Origin: Jatrophihabitans sp964252635
GTDB taxonomy: Bacteria; Actinomycetota; Actinomycetes; Mycobacteriales; Jatrophihabitantaceae
NCBI RefSeq assembly: GCF_964252635.1
Contig: NZ_CAXUNP010000003.1
Location: 1-64,000 of the forward strand
Reading direction: 5' to 3'
DNA length: 64,000 nucleotides
Shown here piece after piece: positions 23,244 to 30,814 of this stretch; position 1 is the first letter of the stretch; each line of letters starts with the position of its first letter. Under the pieces are notes generated by a model, which worked only from the letters and a program-made list of their open reading frames with translations, did no database searches and was not told where the DNA came from. The translations under genes were made by a program, and so were the position numbers.

Positions 23244-24577
23244 CAGTCGCCGGCCTGCTCCACCAGCTTGCCGATGTTGAAGTCGATGCGGATCCAGTCC
23301 TTGCCCTGGCGCAGGCTCTGCAGCAGCAGCCACGGGATCTGCAGGTGGTGCTCGAGCAGGAACGGCAGCGGGTCGTGCCAGTCGAAGATGGCGTCCTTGC
23401 CCCGCAGGATGGTGCGCAGCCGCGCCGCCCGGTTCGGTTCGGTCACCAGGCGCCAGACCTCGTGGTAGATCCAGTACGTCGGCCGGCTCCGCGCGGTCGG
23501 TACCAGCGGCGGACCGACGACGTCGTCAAGGTAGGCGGACGCGAGCGCCGGCTCGTCGTAGAACATGGTGATGGCCGAGTGCGTCCGGGGGTTGCACTCG
23601 ATGGCGTACACCTCGCCGTCGGCGTCCTCGATGAAGTCGAAGGACACCTGTCCGGTGATGCCCAGCGCGCCGACGAAGGTGCTGACCCACTCGGCCATCG
23701 CCGGCTTGTCCACCATCTCGTAGTTGATCTGGAACGCCGAGGACTCGCAGCACGCGAACACCTGCACCCGACCGTCACGGACGGTGCTGTGCGTGCAGTA
23801 CTCCTGGCCGGGAACGAAGGACTGCATGATCCACGGCGTCTCGGGCGTCATCGGTTTCGACCGCGCGAACTCCGCCGTCCGCGCAGGAGTGTCACGCGGC
23901 AGCGGCGTGAGGTCGAGCCGGTGGACCGGGTCGTAGGGGATGCTCTTGAGGATGTAGGGCGGGCGGCCGCCGGCGAAGTCGAACTCCTCGACCTCCTTCG
24001 CGGCGGTCACCCGGTGCGAGTCGGGGACGGGCAACCCGAAGGACGCCGCGGTCTCGGCGAAGCGCTGCTTGTCGTCGAGGGCGGCGATCACGTCCGCGTC
24101 GCCGTGCAGGACCTCGCAGTACGGCTCGAGCACCGGCTTGGCCAGGGCGTCGTAGTAGCTCGCGGCCGGGCTGCACACCGGCACGTACACGTCGACCTTC
24201 TCCAGCTGCACGATGCGCAGCAGCGCGTCGGCGTAACCGGGGTCGTCCGGCTTCGGCACCGTGTGGAACGCGTCGACGGCGTTGGAGAACCGGTGGCCGG
24301 TGAGCCGGTACTTGCCCGACTCGACGAGCACGACGCGGTGGCCTGCCCGGTGGAACGAGCGGGCGAGCTGCAGCGCCTTGGTCATCTTGCCGCCGCTGAT
24401 CAGGACGGTCCTCGGGCGGTCGGGACGGCCGCGTTCGGCGCAGGACACGAGGGCCCGCACGCCGGCAACGGCGGTGACGGCCGCGTTCAGCGGCAGCACC
24501 GCGGTCAGCAGGGCCAGTGTGGCCGCCGTGCGCGCCTGCACCACCAGCGCCGCGCGACCGGCCTGCGGCGTACTCAT
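23243..24577 (-). CDS. mysC: ATP-grasp C-N ligase (MysC-like)
   Basis: 444 residues. A hydrophobic N-terminal segment (ATLALLTAVLPLNAAVTAVA) is followed by LISGGKMTKALQLARSFHRA and VYVPVCSPAASYYDALAKPV, which match MysC from cyanobacteria. The ATP-grasp core has PYILKSIPYDPVHRLDLTPL and IECNPRTHSAITMF. MysC couples glycine to 4-deoxygadusol to give mycosporine-glycine. Start and stop are both overlapped with neighbours (ATGA upstream, TGATG downstream). The C-terminal WIRIDFNIGKLVE is also characteristic. Strong call. Confidence 0.88.
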   Translation of the reverse strand: MSTPQAGRAALVVQARTAATLALLTAVLPLNAAVTAVAGVRALVSCAERGRPDRPRTVLISGGKMTKALQLARSFHRAGHRVVLVESGKYRLTGHRFSNAVDAFHTVPKPDDPGYADALLRIVQLEKVDVYVPVCSPAASYYDALAKPVLEPYCEVLHGDADVIAALDDKQRFAETAASFGLPVPDSHRVTAAKEVEEFDFAGGRPPYILKSIPYDPVHRLDLTPLPRDTPARTAEFARSKPMTPETPWIMQSFVPGQEYCTHSTVRDGRVQVFACCESSAFQINYEMVDKPAMAEWVSTFVGALGITGQVSFDFIEDADGEVYAIECNPRTHSAITMFYDEPALASAYLDDVVGPPLVPTARSRPTYWIYHEVWRLVTEPNRAARLRTILRGKDAIFDWHDPLPFLLEHHLQIPWLLLQSLRQGKDWIRIDFNIGKLVEQAGD

Positions 24578-25368
24578 CGCGTCGACGGCTCCACGACGTA
24601 CGGGCCGGCCACCATGCCGCGGTGCATGACCCGGTCGCCGGTGACGTCCGCATGGTCCGCCCGGTGCAGCACGCACCCGTTGTCCCACATGACGACGTCA
24701 CCCGGCGACCACGCGTGCCGCAGGATGTTGTCGGGGCGCGTCGAGTGCTCCAGGAGCTGCGCGACGGTGCGCGTCGCGTCCTGCTCGGACAAGCCGCTGA
24801 TCGACCGGCACCGTTGCGGCGTCGACAGGTACACGCTGGTACGCCCGCTGATCGGGTGCTGCCGGAACAGCGGGTGCTCGGCCTCGCTCTCGTCGTCCGG
24901 GCCGAGCTCGACGCCGGTGGCGACGTGCCGGACCGTGCTCGTACCGAGCGCCTCCCGCAGGCCCGCGTCCAGCGTGTCGTAGGCGCGGTACTGGTCGCTG
25001 AACAGCGTCTCGCCCCCGCGCGACGGGATCTGCACCGCCCGCAGCGCCGTGTAGACCGGAGGCACCCGGACGTAGCTGGTGTCGACGTGGAACGAGCTCT
25101 TCGGCGGCGTGGTCCGGCCCACGTTGCTGATGACGTTGAGCGCCGGGGTCTCGGGCACCGGGGTCTCACCCGTGGTGAAGGTGAGTTCGCCGAAGCGGGA
25201 CAGGAACGCGACGAACCCGTCGTCGTCGAGCGCGTCCTGGCCCGGTACGACCAGTACGCCGTGCTCGGCCAGCAGGCGGCGCAGGGTGGAGATGTCATCG
25301 TCGGTGATCGCGCCCAGCGACACGTCGGAGACCTCGACACCCAACGGTTGCAACGGCGTGGTTCTCAC
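24574..25368 (-). CDS. TauD/TfdA-type Fe(II)/2-oxoglutarate oxygenase in the MAA operon
   Basis: 264 residues from a GTG overlapping the methyltransferase stop (GTGA). The iron ligands are visible: HVD at 94-96 in SSFHVDTSYV and His235 in GCVLHRADH; Arg246/Arg250 region DRVMHRG would bind 2-oxoglutarate. VQIPSRGGETLFSDQYRAYD is a typical TauD segment. It sits between mysB- and mysC-like genes, overlapping both, so it should act in the same pathway. Cyanobacterial MAA clusters may carry MysH, an iron/2-oxoglutarate enzyme that makes palythines. This gene belongs to the TauD/TfdA branch by motif and could be an independent tailoring step. Substrate unknown. Confidence 0.85.
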   Translation of the reverse strand: MRTTPLQPLGVEVSDVSLGAITDDDISTLRRLLAEHGVLVVPGQDALDDDGFVAFLSRFGELTFTTGETPVPETPALNVISNVGRTTPPKSSFHVDTSYVRVPPVYTALRAVQIPSRGGETLFSDQYRAYDTLDAGLREALGTSTVRHVATGVELGPDDESEAEHPLFRQHPISGRTSVYLSTPQRCRSISGLSEQDATRTVAQLLEHSTRPDNILRHAWSPGDVVMWDNGCVLHRADHADVTGDRVMHRGMVAGPYVVEPSTR

Positions 25369-26210
25369 AGCGCCTCCTGGTCGGTGTGCACGCGGCGGGC
25401 CAAGGTCATCCCGTCGCGCAGCGGAAGCAGCACCTGCTCGACCCGCGGGTCGCCGGCCAGGGCCGCGTTGAAATCGGTGATGGCGGTGCCGTTGGCGCTG
25501 GGTGTTCCCGACAACCACGGCTCACCCTGCATGAGGGTGTTGTCGATGCAGATCGTCCCGCCCGGCGCGAGCAGGCCGTCGTCGAGCAACGTGTGGACGT
25601 AGTCGAGGTACCCGGCCTTGTCGGCGTCGACGAACACGAAGTCGAAACGCTCCCCCGCTGCGGCGAGCGCGCGCAGGGTGGCGTGCGCCGGCCCGACCTC
25701 GATCGTGATGCGCCGTCCGGCCGGTGAGGCTCGAAAGCTGTCGGCCGCGAACGCGGCGACGTCGGCGTTGATCTCGCACGCCACGACCACACCGTCCGGC
25801 GGGAGGGCCTCGGCCATGGCGAGCGCGGAGTAGCCGGTGAACATGCCGATGTCCAGCACGCGACGCGCGCCGGCCATACGCACCAGCATTCGCAGCGCTG
25901 CACCCTCGACGTGACCGGACAGCATCTCCTGCTCGACCAGGACGCCCACGTCGTCACCGACGTGCGTCCAGTCGTGCGAGCCCGTGCGGCGGGCAAGTTC
26001 GGCCAGGGCCGGCGACTGTGCCGTCGTGCATTCGTCCAGGTACGGATCGAGCCCGCCGGCGAGGTCGGCGGCGCGGGTGACCCGCGCCCGCCGGTCCTCG
26101 TCGGACAGCTCGTCCCAGTTCGCTACCGCGTCACGCAACAACTCGGCCAAGATGCCGACCGGCGTGACGGGCCGTGGTGCCTGCGTCTCGGGGTCAGTGC
26201 GAGCCGGCAT
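25365..26210 (-). CDS. mysB: O-methyltransferase (MysB-like)
   Basis: 281 residues, class I SAM-dependent O-methyltransferase of the CCoAOMT-like family. LDPYLDECTT, EQEMLSGHVEGAALRMLV and ARRVLDIGMFTGYSALAMAE match MysB; the acidic motif FVFVDADKAGYLDY and CIDNTLMQGE complete the site. MysB methylates demethyl-4-deoxygadusol to 4-deoxygadusol. The ATG lies inside the 3' end of the synthase gene (17-nt overlap). Confidence 0.88.
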   Translation of the reverse strand: MPARTDPETQAPRPVTPVGILAELLRDAVANWDELSDEDRRARVTRAADLAGGLDPYLDECTTAQSPALAELARRTGSHDWTHVGDDVGVLVEQEMLSGHVEGAALRMLVRMAGARRVLDIGMFTGYSALAMAEALPPDGVVVACEINADVAAFAADSFRASPAGRRITIEVGPAHATLRALAAAGERFDFVFVDADKAGYLDYVHTLLDDGLLAPGGTICIDNTLMQGEPWLSGTPSANGTAITDFNAALAGDPRVEQVLLPLRDGMTLARRVHTDQEAL

Positions 26211-27435
26211 CGATGAACATGTCCTCGCCGGCCCCTTCGCGGGGGTACTTGCGTGCGTTCTCCCGGTGGATCGTCAACGTGGCTTCCAACTCGTCCCGCG
26301 ACAGGTCGTTGACGAAGAAGCACGTGCCGATCGGGCGGGGAACGGCGGCCCGCAGCAGGCCGTCCCGGGTCTGGACGATCGAGTCGGTGCCACGGTGCAA
26401 CAGCTCCGGGGTCAGATACGGCGTGTCCAGGGTCAGGCCCAGCCGGCTCATCAACCAGAAGATCCGGTCCCGCTCGCTGATCGAGATGTACCCGCGCTGC
26501 TCGGCGAGCGTCGTCGACAGGGCCATGTCCACGTTGATCGCGTGGCCGTGGAAGAACGGCACCTCGGGGGTGAGCTCGAGGGTGGGGCTCCAGGTGTGCC
26601 CGAACGCGATGACCCGGTCCAGGTCGATCTCCTGCAGGTTGGGCACCTCGAGCGCCAGCATGGTCTCGATCGCGTCGTAGGTGATGCGGTTCGCGATCTC
26701 GCGCAGTTCGGGGGTCCCGTCGAGGTGCCCGAAGCGGGTGGCCAGCAGGTCTTCGCCGTACTTCTCCATCAGCTCGAAGACGCCGTTGTTGGCCACCACT
26801 GCGATCTTGATGATCTCGGCCATGCCGTTGCGGACCTGCTCGACGGGCAAGGTCTTGAGGAACGAGAAGTCCAGCACGACCTGCTTGGAGGCGTGGAACG
26901 CGCCCAGCCGGTTCTTGTAGTGGCCGTGGTTCACCGCGACCTTGATCGCCACACTCGCGTCGATGAGCCCGATCAAACTGGTGGGCACGCGGATGTAGTT
27001 GGTCGCCCGCCGGAACGTCGCGCACGCCATGCCGGCCACGTCGGTCGTCAGACCCCCGCCGACAACCAGGACGGGCTCGGTGCGCACCAGCCCGAACTCG
27101 CCGAACGCATCCACGATCTTCTCGAGCGTGCCGAGCGACTTGGCGGGCTCGGTGATCCGGATCTGGAACACCGTGAGGTCGATGCCGTGATGGGCGAAGT
27201 AGGTGTCGATCTGCTCGCCGTAGAGGCCGTACACCGTCTCGTCGACCACCATCAAACAGCGGCCGAAGCGACGGTAGCTCGACGCGATCTGGTCGTTGTC
27301 GACCGAGAACGCACCGTCGACGATGACCAGCGAGTAGTCGATCTTCTCGTAGGCCTCGACGTGGAAGGCCGTTTCGGACGCCGTGAACCCGCACATCAGT
27401 TCGGTCTGGACGGTGTCGGATGTCGTACCGGTCAT
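26194..27435 (-). CDS. mysA: Demethyl-4-deoxygadusol synthase (MysA/DDGS-like sugar-phosphate cyclase)
   Basis: 413 residues, dehydroquinate-synthase-like cyclase acting on sedoheptulose 7-phosphate. NAD site VLVVGGGLTTDVAGMACATF (about 123-142); metal ligands Glu207 in VRNGMAEIIK, His280 in FGHTWSP and His296/His298 in FFHGHAINVDMA. FHVEAYEKIDYSL, IGLIDASVAIKVAVNH and RDGLLRAAVPRPIG follow the cyanobacterial DDGS sequence closely, rather than dehydroquinate synthase or the 2-epi-5-epi-valiolone synthases as I recall them. Ribosome site gggagag. First committed enzyme of the operon. Confidence 0.88.
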   Translation of the reverse strand: MTGTTSDTVQTELMCGFTASETAFHVEAYEKIDYSLVIVDGAFSVDNDQIASSYRRFGRCLMVVDETVYGLYGEQIDTYFAHHGIDLTVFQIRITEPAKSLGTLEKIVDAFGEFGLVRTEPVLVVGGGLTTDVAGMACATFRRATNYIRVPTSLIGLIDASVAIKVAVNHGHYKNRLGAFHASKQVVLDFSFLKTLPVEQVRNGMAEIIKIAVVANNGVFELMEKYGEDLLATRFGHLDGTPELREIANRITYDAIETMLALEVPNLQEIDLDRVIAFGHTWSPTLELTPEVPFFHGHAINVDMALSTTLAEQRGYISISERDRIFWLMSRLGLTLDTPYLTPELLHRGTDSIVQTRDGLLRAAVPRPIGTCFFVNDLSRDELEATLTIHRENARKYPREGAGEDMFIDAGSH

Positions 27436-27483
27436 TCGGTGTTCTCTCCCGTGATCTGCTGCGGCGGAGGGCCGGTGGTCAGC

Positions 27484-28152
27484 TCAGGCGCTCCGCCTGA
27501 GGTTCTGGAGCTCACTGAATTCGACGCGGCTCACGGTCTCGCGAGCGGCACCGAAGTCGTGTGCGACGGTGTTCGTGTTGGGGAAGGCGACGCAGGTGAC
27601 GCCGGCGGCGACCGCGGCCTGCACGCCGGGCACGTTGTCCTCGACGGCGATGCAGTCCTCGGGCTGTTCCTGCAGACGCTGAACCGCATCGGTGTACTCG
27701 GACGGGTCGGGCTTGGGCTTGTCCACGTCGGCCGACGTCATGACGAGGTCGAAGTCGGACTCCGACACCTCGGGGCTCAGGGCCGACAGCAGCGCGGTGA
27801 GGTTCTCGGCGGACGTCCCGCTGACGAGAGCAACCTTCTCGCCGGCGTCCTTGGCCGCGTGGATGGTGTCGGCGACGCCGTCGCGGGGGGCGATGCCGGA
27901 GGACACCAGGCTGCGCTGGAACATCTCGGACTTCGTGGCGTGCACGGCGGCCGCGTCGACCTGCTCACCCCGTGATGCGGCGTAGTCGGCGACGCGTTGG
28001 GCGCCGCCACTGGAGGTCAGGAGCGTGCGGTAGTCGTCCTGGTCCCAGTGCCACGAGAGCCCGTGCTGGGCGAAGGCGTCGTTGAACGCCTGGCGCTGCA
28101 GCTCCGAGGTGTCGGCGATGCTGCTGATGGATCCGAACAGGATGGCGGCCAT
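27484..28152 (-). CDS. HAD-like protein lacking the motif I aspartates
   Basis: 222 residues, HAD-IA/CbbY-like. Motif I, normally F-D-x-D-G-x-L, reads AILFGSISSIADTSELQRQA: the nucleophile Asp is Gly and the acid/base Asp is Ile. Other motifs remain (VALVSGTSAENL, DKPKPDPSEY, CIAVEDNVPGVQAAV). The hallmark dehalogenase-type fold is therefore present with a dead phosphatase site. It is the first gene of the MAA-like operon, with its own good ribosome site (ggagag) and 48 bp before mysA. A binding or regulatory role, or a different chemistry on sugar phosphates, are possible. I recall similar FGSIG-type proteins elsewhere but cannot check. Confidence 0.8.
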   Translation of the reverse strand: MAAILFGSISSIADTSELQRQAFNDAFAQHGLSWHWDQDDYRTLLTSSGGAQRVADYAASRGEQVDAAAVHATKSEMFQRSLVSSGIAPRDGVADTIHAAKDAGEKVALVSGTSAENLTALLSALSPEVSESDFDLVMTSADVDKPKPDPSEYTDAVQRLQEQPEDCIAVEDNVPGVQAAVAAGVTCVAFPNTNTVAHDFGAARETVSRVEFSELQNLRRSA

Positions 28153-28230
28153 GGTGGCTCTCCACTTCAGGGTGGGGGTCTGGGTCGCGGAGGAGGTACC
28201 CGCACGACCGATCACAGTCACTCAAGATTT

Positions 28231-28244
28231 TGCGTACGTGCGCA
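28231..28244. promoter_or_regulatory. Palindrome upstream of the MAA-like operon
   Basis: tgcgtacgtgcgca, a near-perfect palindrome about 80 bp before the start of the HAD-like gene. Its right half (gtgcgca) equals the half-site of the inverted repeat at 29367-29392, next to the DeoR-type gene. The region 28153-28280 contains no gene and should hold the operon promoter. Confidence 0.5.
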
Positions 28245-28280
28245 GACATGCGCCCCGCCGGACGGGCGGCCCGGCCGGCA

Positions 28281-28574
28281 CTACGCCGAGCGGGCCTGAC
28301 CCGGGGTCCAGCCCGATGGCGGCGGTTCCCCGGACGGGCGGCGGGCCCGCAACCGGCGGCGCTCGTCGTCGTCCAGGCCGCCCCAGATGCCCTCGAAGCC
28401 ACGGCGCAGCGCAAGGTCCCGGCACCGCTCGATCACCGGGCAGCCGGCACAGATGCGTTTGGCAGCGACCGCTTGGCGGTTGGCCCGGATGCCCGACCCG
28501 ACAGGGAAGAACAGCTCCGGGTCCACGCCTGCGCAGGCGGCCCGCTCGCGCCAGTCGGCGCGTGGCGAGGTCAT
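28281..28574 (-). CDS. WhiB-like Fe-S transcription factor
   Basis: 97 residues. Four Cys are placed as in WhiB proteins: ACAG near the N-terminus, then RICAGCPVIERC (CxxCx5C). FEGIWGGLDDDER is the G-[IV]-W-G-G turn, and the basic tail (RRRLRARRPSG) would bind DNA. WhiB proteins carry a [4Fe-4S] cluster and act with the principal sigma factor in development or redox response. The ATG overlaps the upstream gene's TGA (ATGA), so it is the last gene of a coupled three-gene operon. Subclass not assigned. Confidence 0.88.
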   Translation of the reverse strand: MTSPRADWRERAACAGVDPELFFPVGSGIRANRQAVAAKRICAGCPVIERCRDLALRRGFEGIWGGLDDDERRRLRARRPSGEPPPSGWTPGQARSA

Positions 28575-29053
28575 GACGACCCGCCCCGTCGTGGGCGACG
28601 GTGGCGTACCACTCCCACGAGCACACCGGCAGCGACCAGACCCGTTGTGGTCGCTGCAATGCCGCGCAAGCCGGCTCCGGCGAGGACGTAGGCCCACACG
28701 GCGGGGACGACCGCGCCGGCCCGCCCGAGCTGGACGTCAGGTGAACCCGTGATGCGGGAACTCCACGCCGTCGCGCCCCGGCCGGTCTCGACGAGCACCC
28801 CGCGGCGACCGACGACCCGGGCGGTCAGCCCGGCGTCATCGAGGCGACGCTGCATCTCCGCCAGGAACAGGCGTGGGGACGACGTCACACCGGCCTGTCG
28901 GGCCGCGGACCGTGCCTGGCCGAGCAATGCCCCCGCATCGTCGGTCACGAGCGTCAGATGTCTCCCGTCGGCGACTAGCGAGGCGTGCAGGCCTTCGACC
29001 TCGACGTGGAGATCGGACTGCACGTGTGCTCGCCGACTACCGTCGTCACTCAC
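28571..29053 (-). CDS. Membrane-anchored protein of unknown function
   Basis: 160 residues from a GTG overlapping the upstream TGA. The N-terminal 100 residues are soluble, with a pattern HVEVEGLHASLVADGRHLTL. Two hydrophobic segments follow near the C-terminus (about 110-130, GAVVPAVWAYVLAGAGL; about 132-150, AATTTGLVAAGVLVGVV), then a basic end. No family was recognised. Co-translated with the WhiB-like gene, it may be its membrane partner or target; this is only inference from coupling. Confidence 0.55.
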   Translation of the reverse strand: MSDDGSRRAHVQSDLHVEVEGLHASLVADGRHLTLVTDDAGALLGQARSAARQAGVTSSPRLFLAEMQRRLDDAGLTARVVGRRGVLVETGRGATAWSSRITGSPDVQLGRAGAVVPAVWAYVLAGAGLRGIAATTTGLVAAGVLVGVVRHRRPRRGGSS

Positions 29054-29304
29054 CCGCGGGATGCGTCCTCGGCCGTGGTGATGCGCAGGGTGCCGTTCAG
29101 CTTCCACGTGGCGCGGGGTGCCTCGGTGCCGGTCTCGCGCGGGACCTCGACGGTCATGTCCACGAACTCGTAGTTGATGGCGGCGCCCTTGCCCGTGAGG
29201 TAGGCCCACATCTCCTTGCCGAGGTCGGCGAAGCTCGTCGTCTGCTGGTTCTTGATGGTGCGTGAGCCGGTCGCGTTGCCGTCGCTCTGCGTGGAAGCCG
29301 TCAT
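29050..29304 (-). CDS. Small conserved-looking protein of unknown function
   Basis: 84 residues. A disordered N-terminus, then FADLGKEMWAYLTGKGAAIN and YEFVDMTVEVPRE, ending in a beta pair (WKLNGTLRITT). No family was recognised. The ATG has gagagga upstream. It is the first gene of the WhiB operon, divergent from the DeoR-type regulator. Confidence 0.55.
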   Translation of the reverse strand: MTASTQSDGNATGSRTIKNQQTTSFADLGKEMWAYLTGKGAAINYEFVDMTVEVPRETGTEAPRATWKLNGTLRITTAEDASRG

Positions 29305-29366
29305 GGCGGGGTCCTCTCGGTTATGTTCGACGCGTTCTTGCGCCGTGCCGGATGGGTACCCGGCTA

Positions 29367-29392
29367 TGCGCACGAACAATCGCAAGTGCGCA
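29367..29392. promoter_or_regulatory. Inverted repeat in the deoR/whiB-operon divergent region
   Basis: tgcgcac, 12-bp spacer, gtgcgca: perfect 7-bp arms in the 142-bp gap between the divergent starts at 29304 and 29447. Likely operator of the DeoR-type protein. The same half-site appears before the MAA-like operon. Confidence 0.6.
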
Positions 29393-29446
29393 GATTCGCG
29401 CAAAGCCGTTCAACCACAGGCAAACCGCGCCTGGGAAGAGGTCCCC

Positions 29447-30205
29447 GTGCTCGTCCCCGACCGGCGCCGCCGGCTCGTCGAACACCTCCACCGATCGGGC
29501 TCGGCCCAGGTCGAGGACCTCGCCGATGCCCTGGGTGTCAGCACGTCCACCGTTCGTCGCGACCTCGCCGACCTGGAGGCCGAGGGACGACTGCGCCGTG
29601 CCCACGGTGGCGCCTACCTGCACCGGGCCACCCTGTACCCCGAGACCCGGCCCCAGGCCGCGCCGGAGACCGACGACGTCAAGCGGCGCATCGGCAAGGC
29701 GGCTGCCGACCGGCTGACGGACGGGACGACCGTGATGATTCTCGGGGGCTCGACCACCGCGGCCATGCTGCCCTTCTGTGCCGGGCACGAGCTGACCGTC
29801 GTCACCAACGGTCTCGACGTCGCGCACACCCTCGCCGAGCACCCGGACATCACGGTGGTCGTGCTGGGCGGCGTGCTGCATCGCGAGCAACTGACCCTGC
29901 TCGGCCCGATGACCGAGCAGAACATGGCCGACCTGCACGTCGACGTGATGTTCGCCGGCGCGTTCGGCGTGCATCCGCAGGGCGGCGTCACCGGCACCAA
30001 GATCATGGCTGCGGGGTCGCACCACAGCATGCTCCGTCACGCCGAGGAGCTGGTCGTCCTGGCCGATGCCGCGAAACTGGGGCGGCAGGGGCCCACGTTG
30101 CTCGCCGAGATGGATCAGGTCCACACCCTGGTCACCGACCGGGCCGCCGACGAACAGCTGGTCGAGGCGATCCGTCGCCGCGGGACGCACGTCGAGGTCT
30201 GCTGA
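29447..30205 (+). CDS. DeoR/GlpR-type transcriptional regulator
   Basis: 252 residues. The N-terminal winged HTH (RRLVEHLHRSGSAQVEDLAD, then ALGVSTSTVRRDLADLEAEG, RLRRAHGGAYL) is the DeoR signature. The C-terminal sugar-phosphate-sensing domain follows (GTTVMILGGSTTAAMLPF; VTNGLDVAHTLAEH; ADAAKLGRQGPTLLAEMDQV). Such repressors respond to phosphorylated sugars. The GTG at 29447 with ggaagagg gives the usual length; an upstream ATG at 29366 would run through the inverted repeat and is less likely. Confidence 0.88.
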   Translation: MLVPDRRRRLVEHLHRSGSAQVEDLADALGVSTSTVRRDLADLEAEGRLRRAHGGAYLHRATLYPETRPQAAPETDDVKRRIGKAAADRLTDGTTVMILGGSTTAAMLPFCAGHELTVVTNGLDVAHTLAEHPDITVVVLGGVLHREQLTLLGPMTEQNMADLHVDVMFAGAFGVHPQGGVTGTKIMAAGSHHSMLRHAEELVVLADAAKLGRQGPTLLAEMDQVHTLVTDRAADEQLVEAIRRRGTHVEVC

Positions 30206-30223
30206 CCCCTGCTCCCGCCGACC

Positions 30224-30673
30224 TCAGCGGTCGTGCGGTGTCGTCCGACGTTCGGCGAGTGCCGCGAGTCGCGCCAGCGTCTCCACGTTGCGGCGGACCA
30301 GCAACGCCTCCGCCGCCGGGTTGTTGAACCACCGGCCGGGGCCGGCGGACGGGGTCTCGGTCAGCACGACCCGGCAGCCGGCGGCCTCGTCCGTCAGCTC
30401 GAGGGTGATGGTGGCCTCGCCGAACGGGTGCGCCTTGGCCGTGAGCACCAGCCGGGACGGCGGTTCGCACTCGAGCACCGTGGTCTCGTCGCGAGCGACG
30501 AACGGCCAGGCACCCGAGGCATGGAACAGCCGGCTGCCGACCGCCGGCCAGTCGGCTTCGACGGCCCGCATGTGCGACGTGCCGACGACCCAGTTGCTGT
30601 AGACCCAACCGTCGGACAACACCGCGAAAACCTGCGCGGCGCCGGCGTGCACCACGGTCGTGTTGGTGGCCAT
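30224..30673 (-). CDS. SRPBCC-family protein
   Basis: 149 residues of the START/Bet-v1-like fold used by polyketide cyclases and lipid-binding proteins: HAGAAQVFAVLSDGWVYSNW at the N-terminus, alternating beta strands, and a long C-terminal helix (AAEALLVRRNVETLARLAAL). No catalytic residue can be assigned. It is convergent with the DeoR-type gene and divergent from the alcohol dehydrogenase operon. Confidence 0.75.
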   Translation of the reverse strand: MATNTTVVHAGAAQVFAVLSDGWVYSNWVVGTSHMRAVEADWPAVGSRLFHASGAWPFVARDETTVLECEPPSRLVLTAKAHPFGEATITLELTDEAAGCRVVLTETPSAGPGRWFNNPAAEALLVRRNVETLARLAALAERRTTPHDR

Positions 30674-30814
30674 ACGGACTCCATACCGAGCGACGGGCGG
30701 CCGGTGTTGGGCCGGCCGCTCATCGTGCCAGGTGCTCCGTTTGGCAGGTGCGACGGTGGGCACGCTGATGGTGTCGGTCGAACCCACGGCGGCGCTGTAG
30801 TGAAGGAGTACGCC

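Noticed and set aside
26194..27435. Valiolone-type (EEVS) cyclase or dehydroquinate synthase
   Set aside because: Sequence blocks and the neighbouring methyltransferase and ligases match the DDGS/MAA arrangement; no aminocyclitol or shikimate genes are adjacent.
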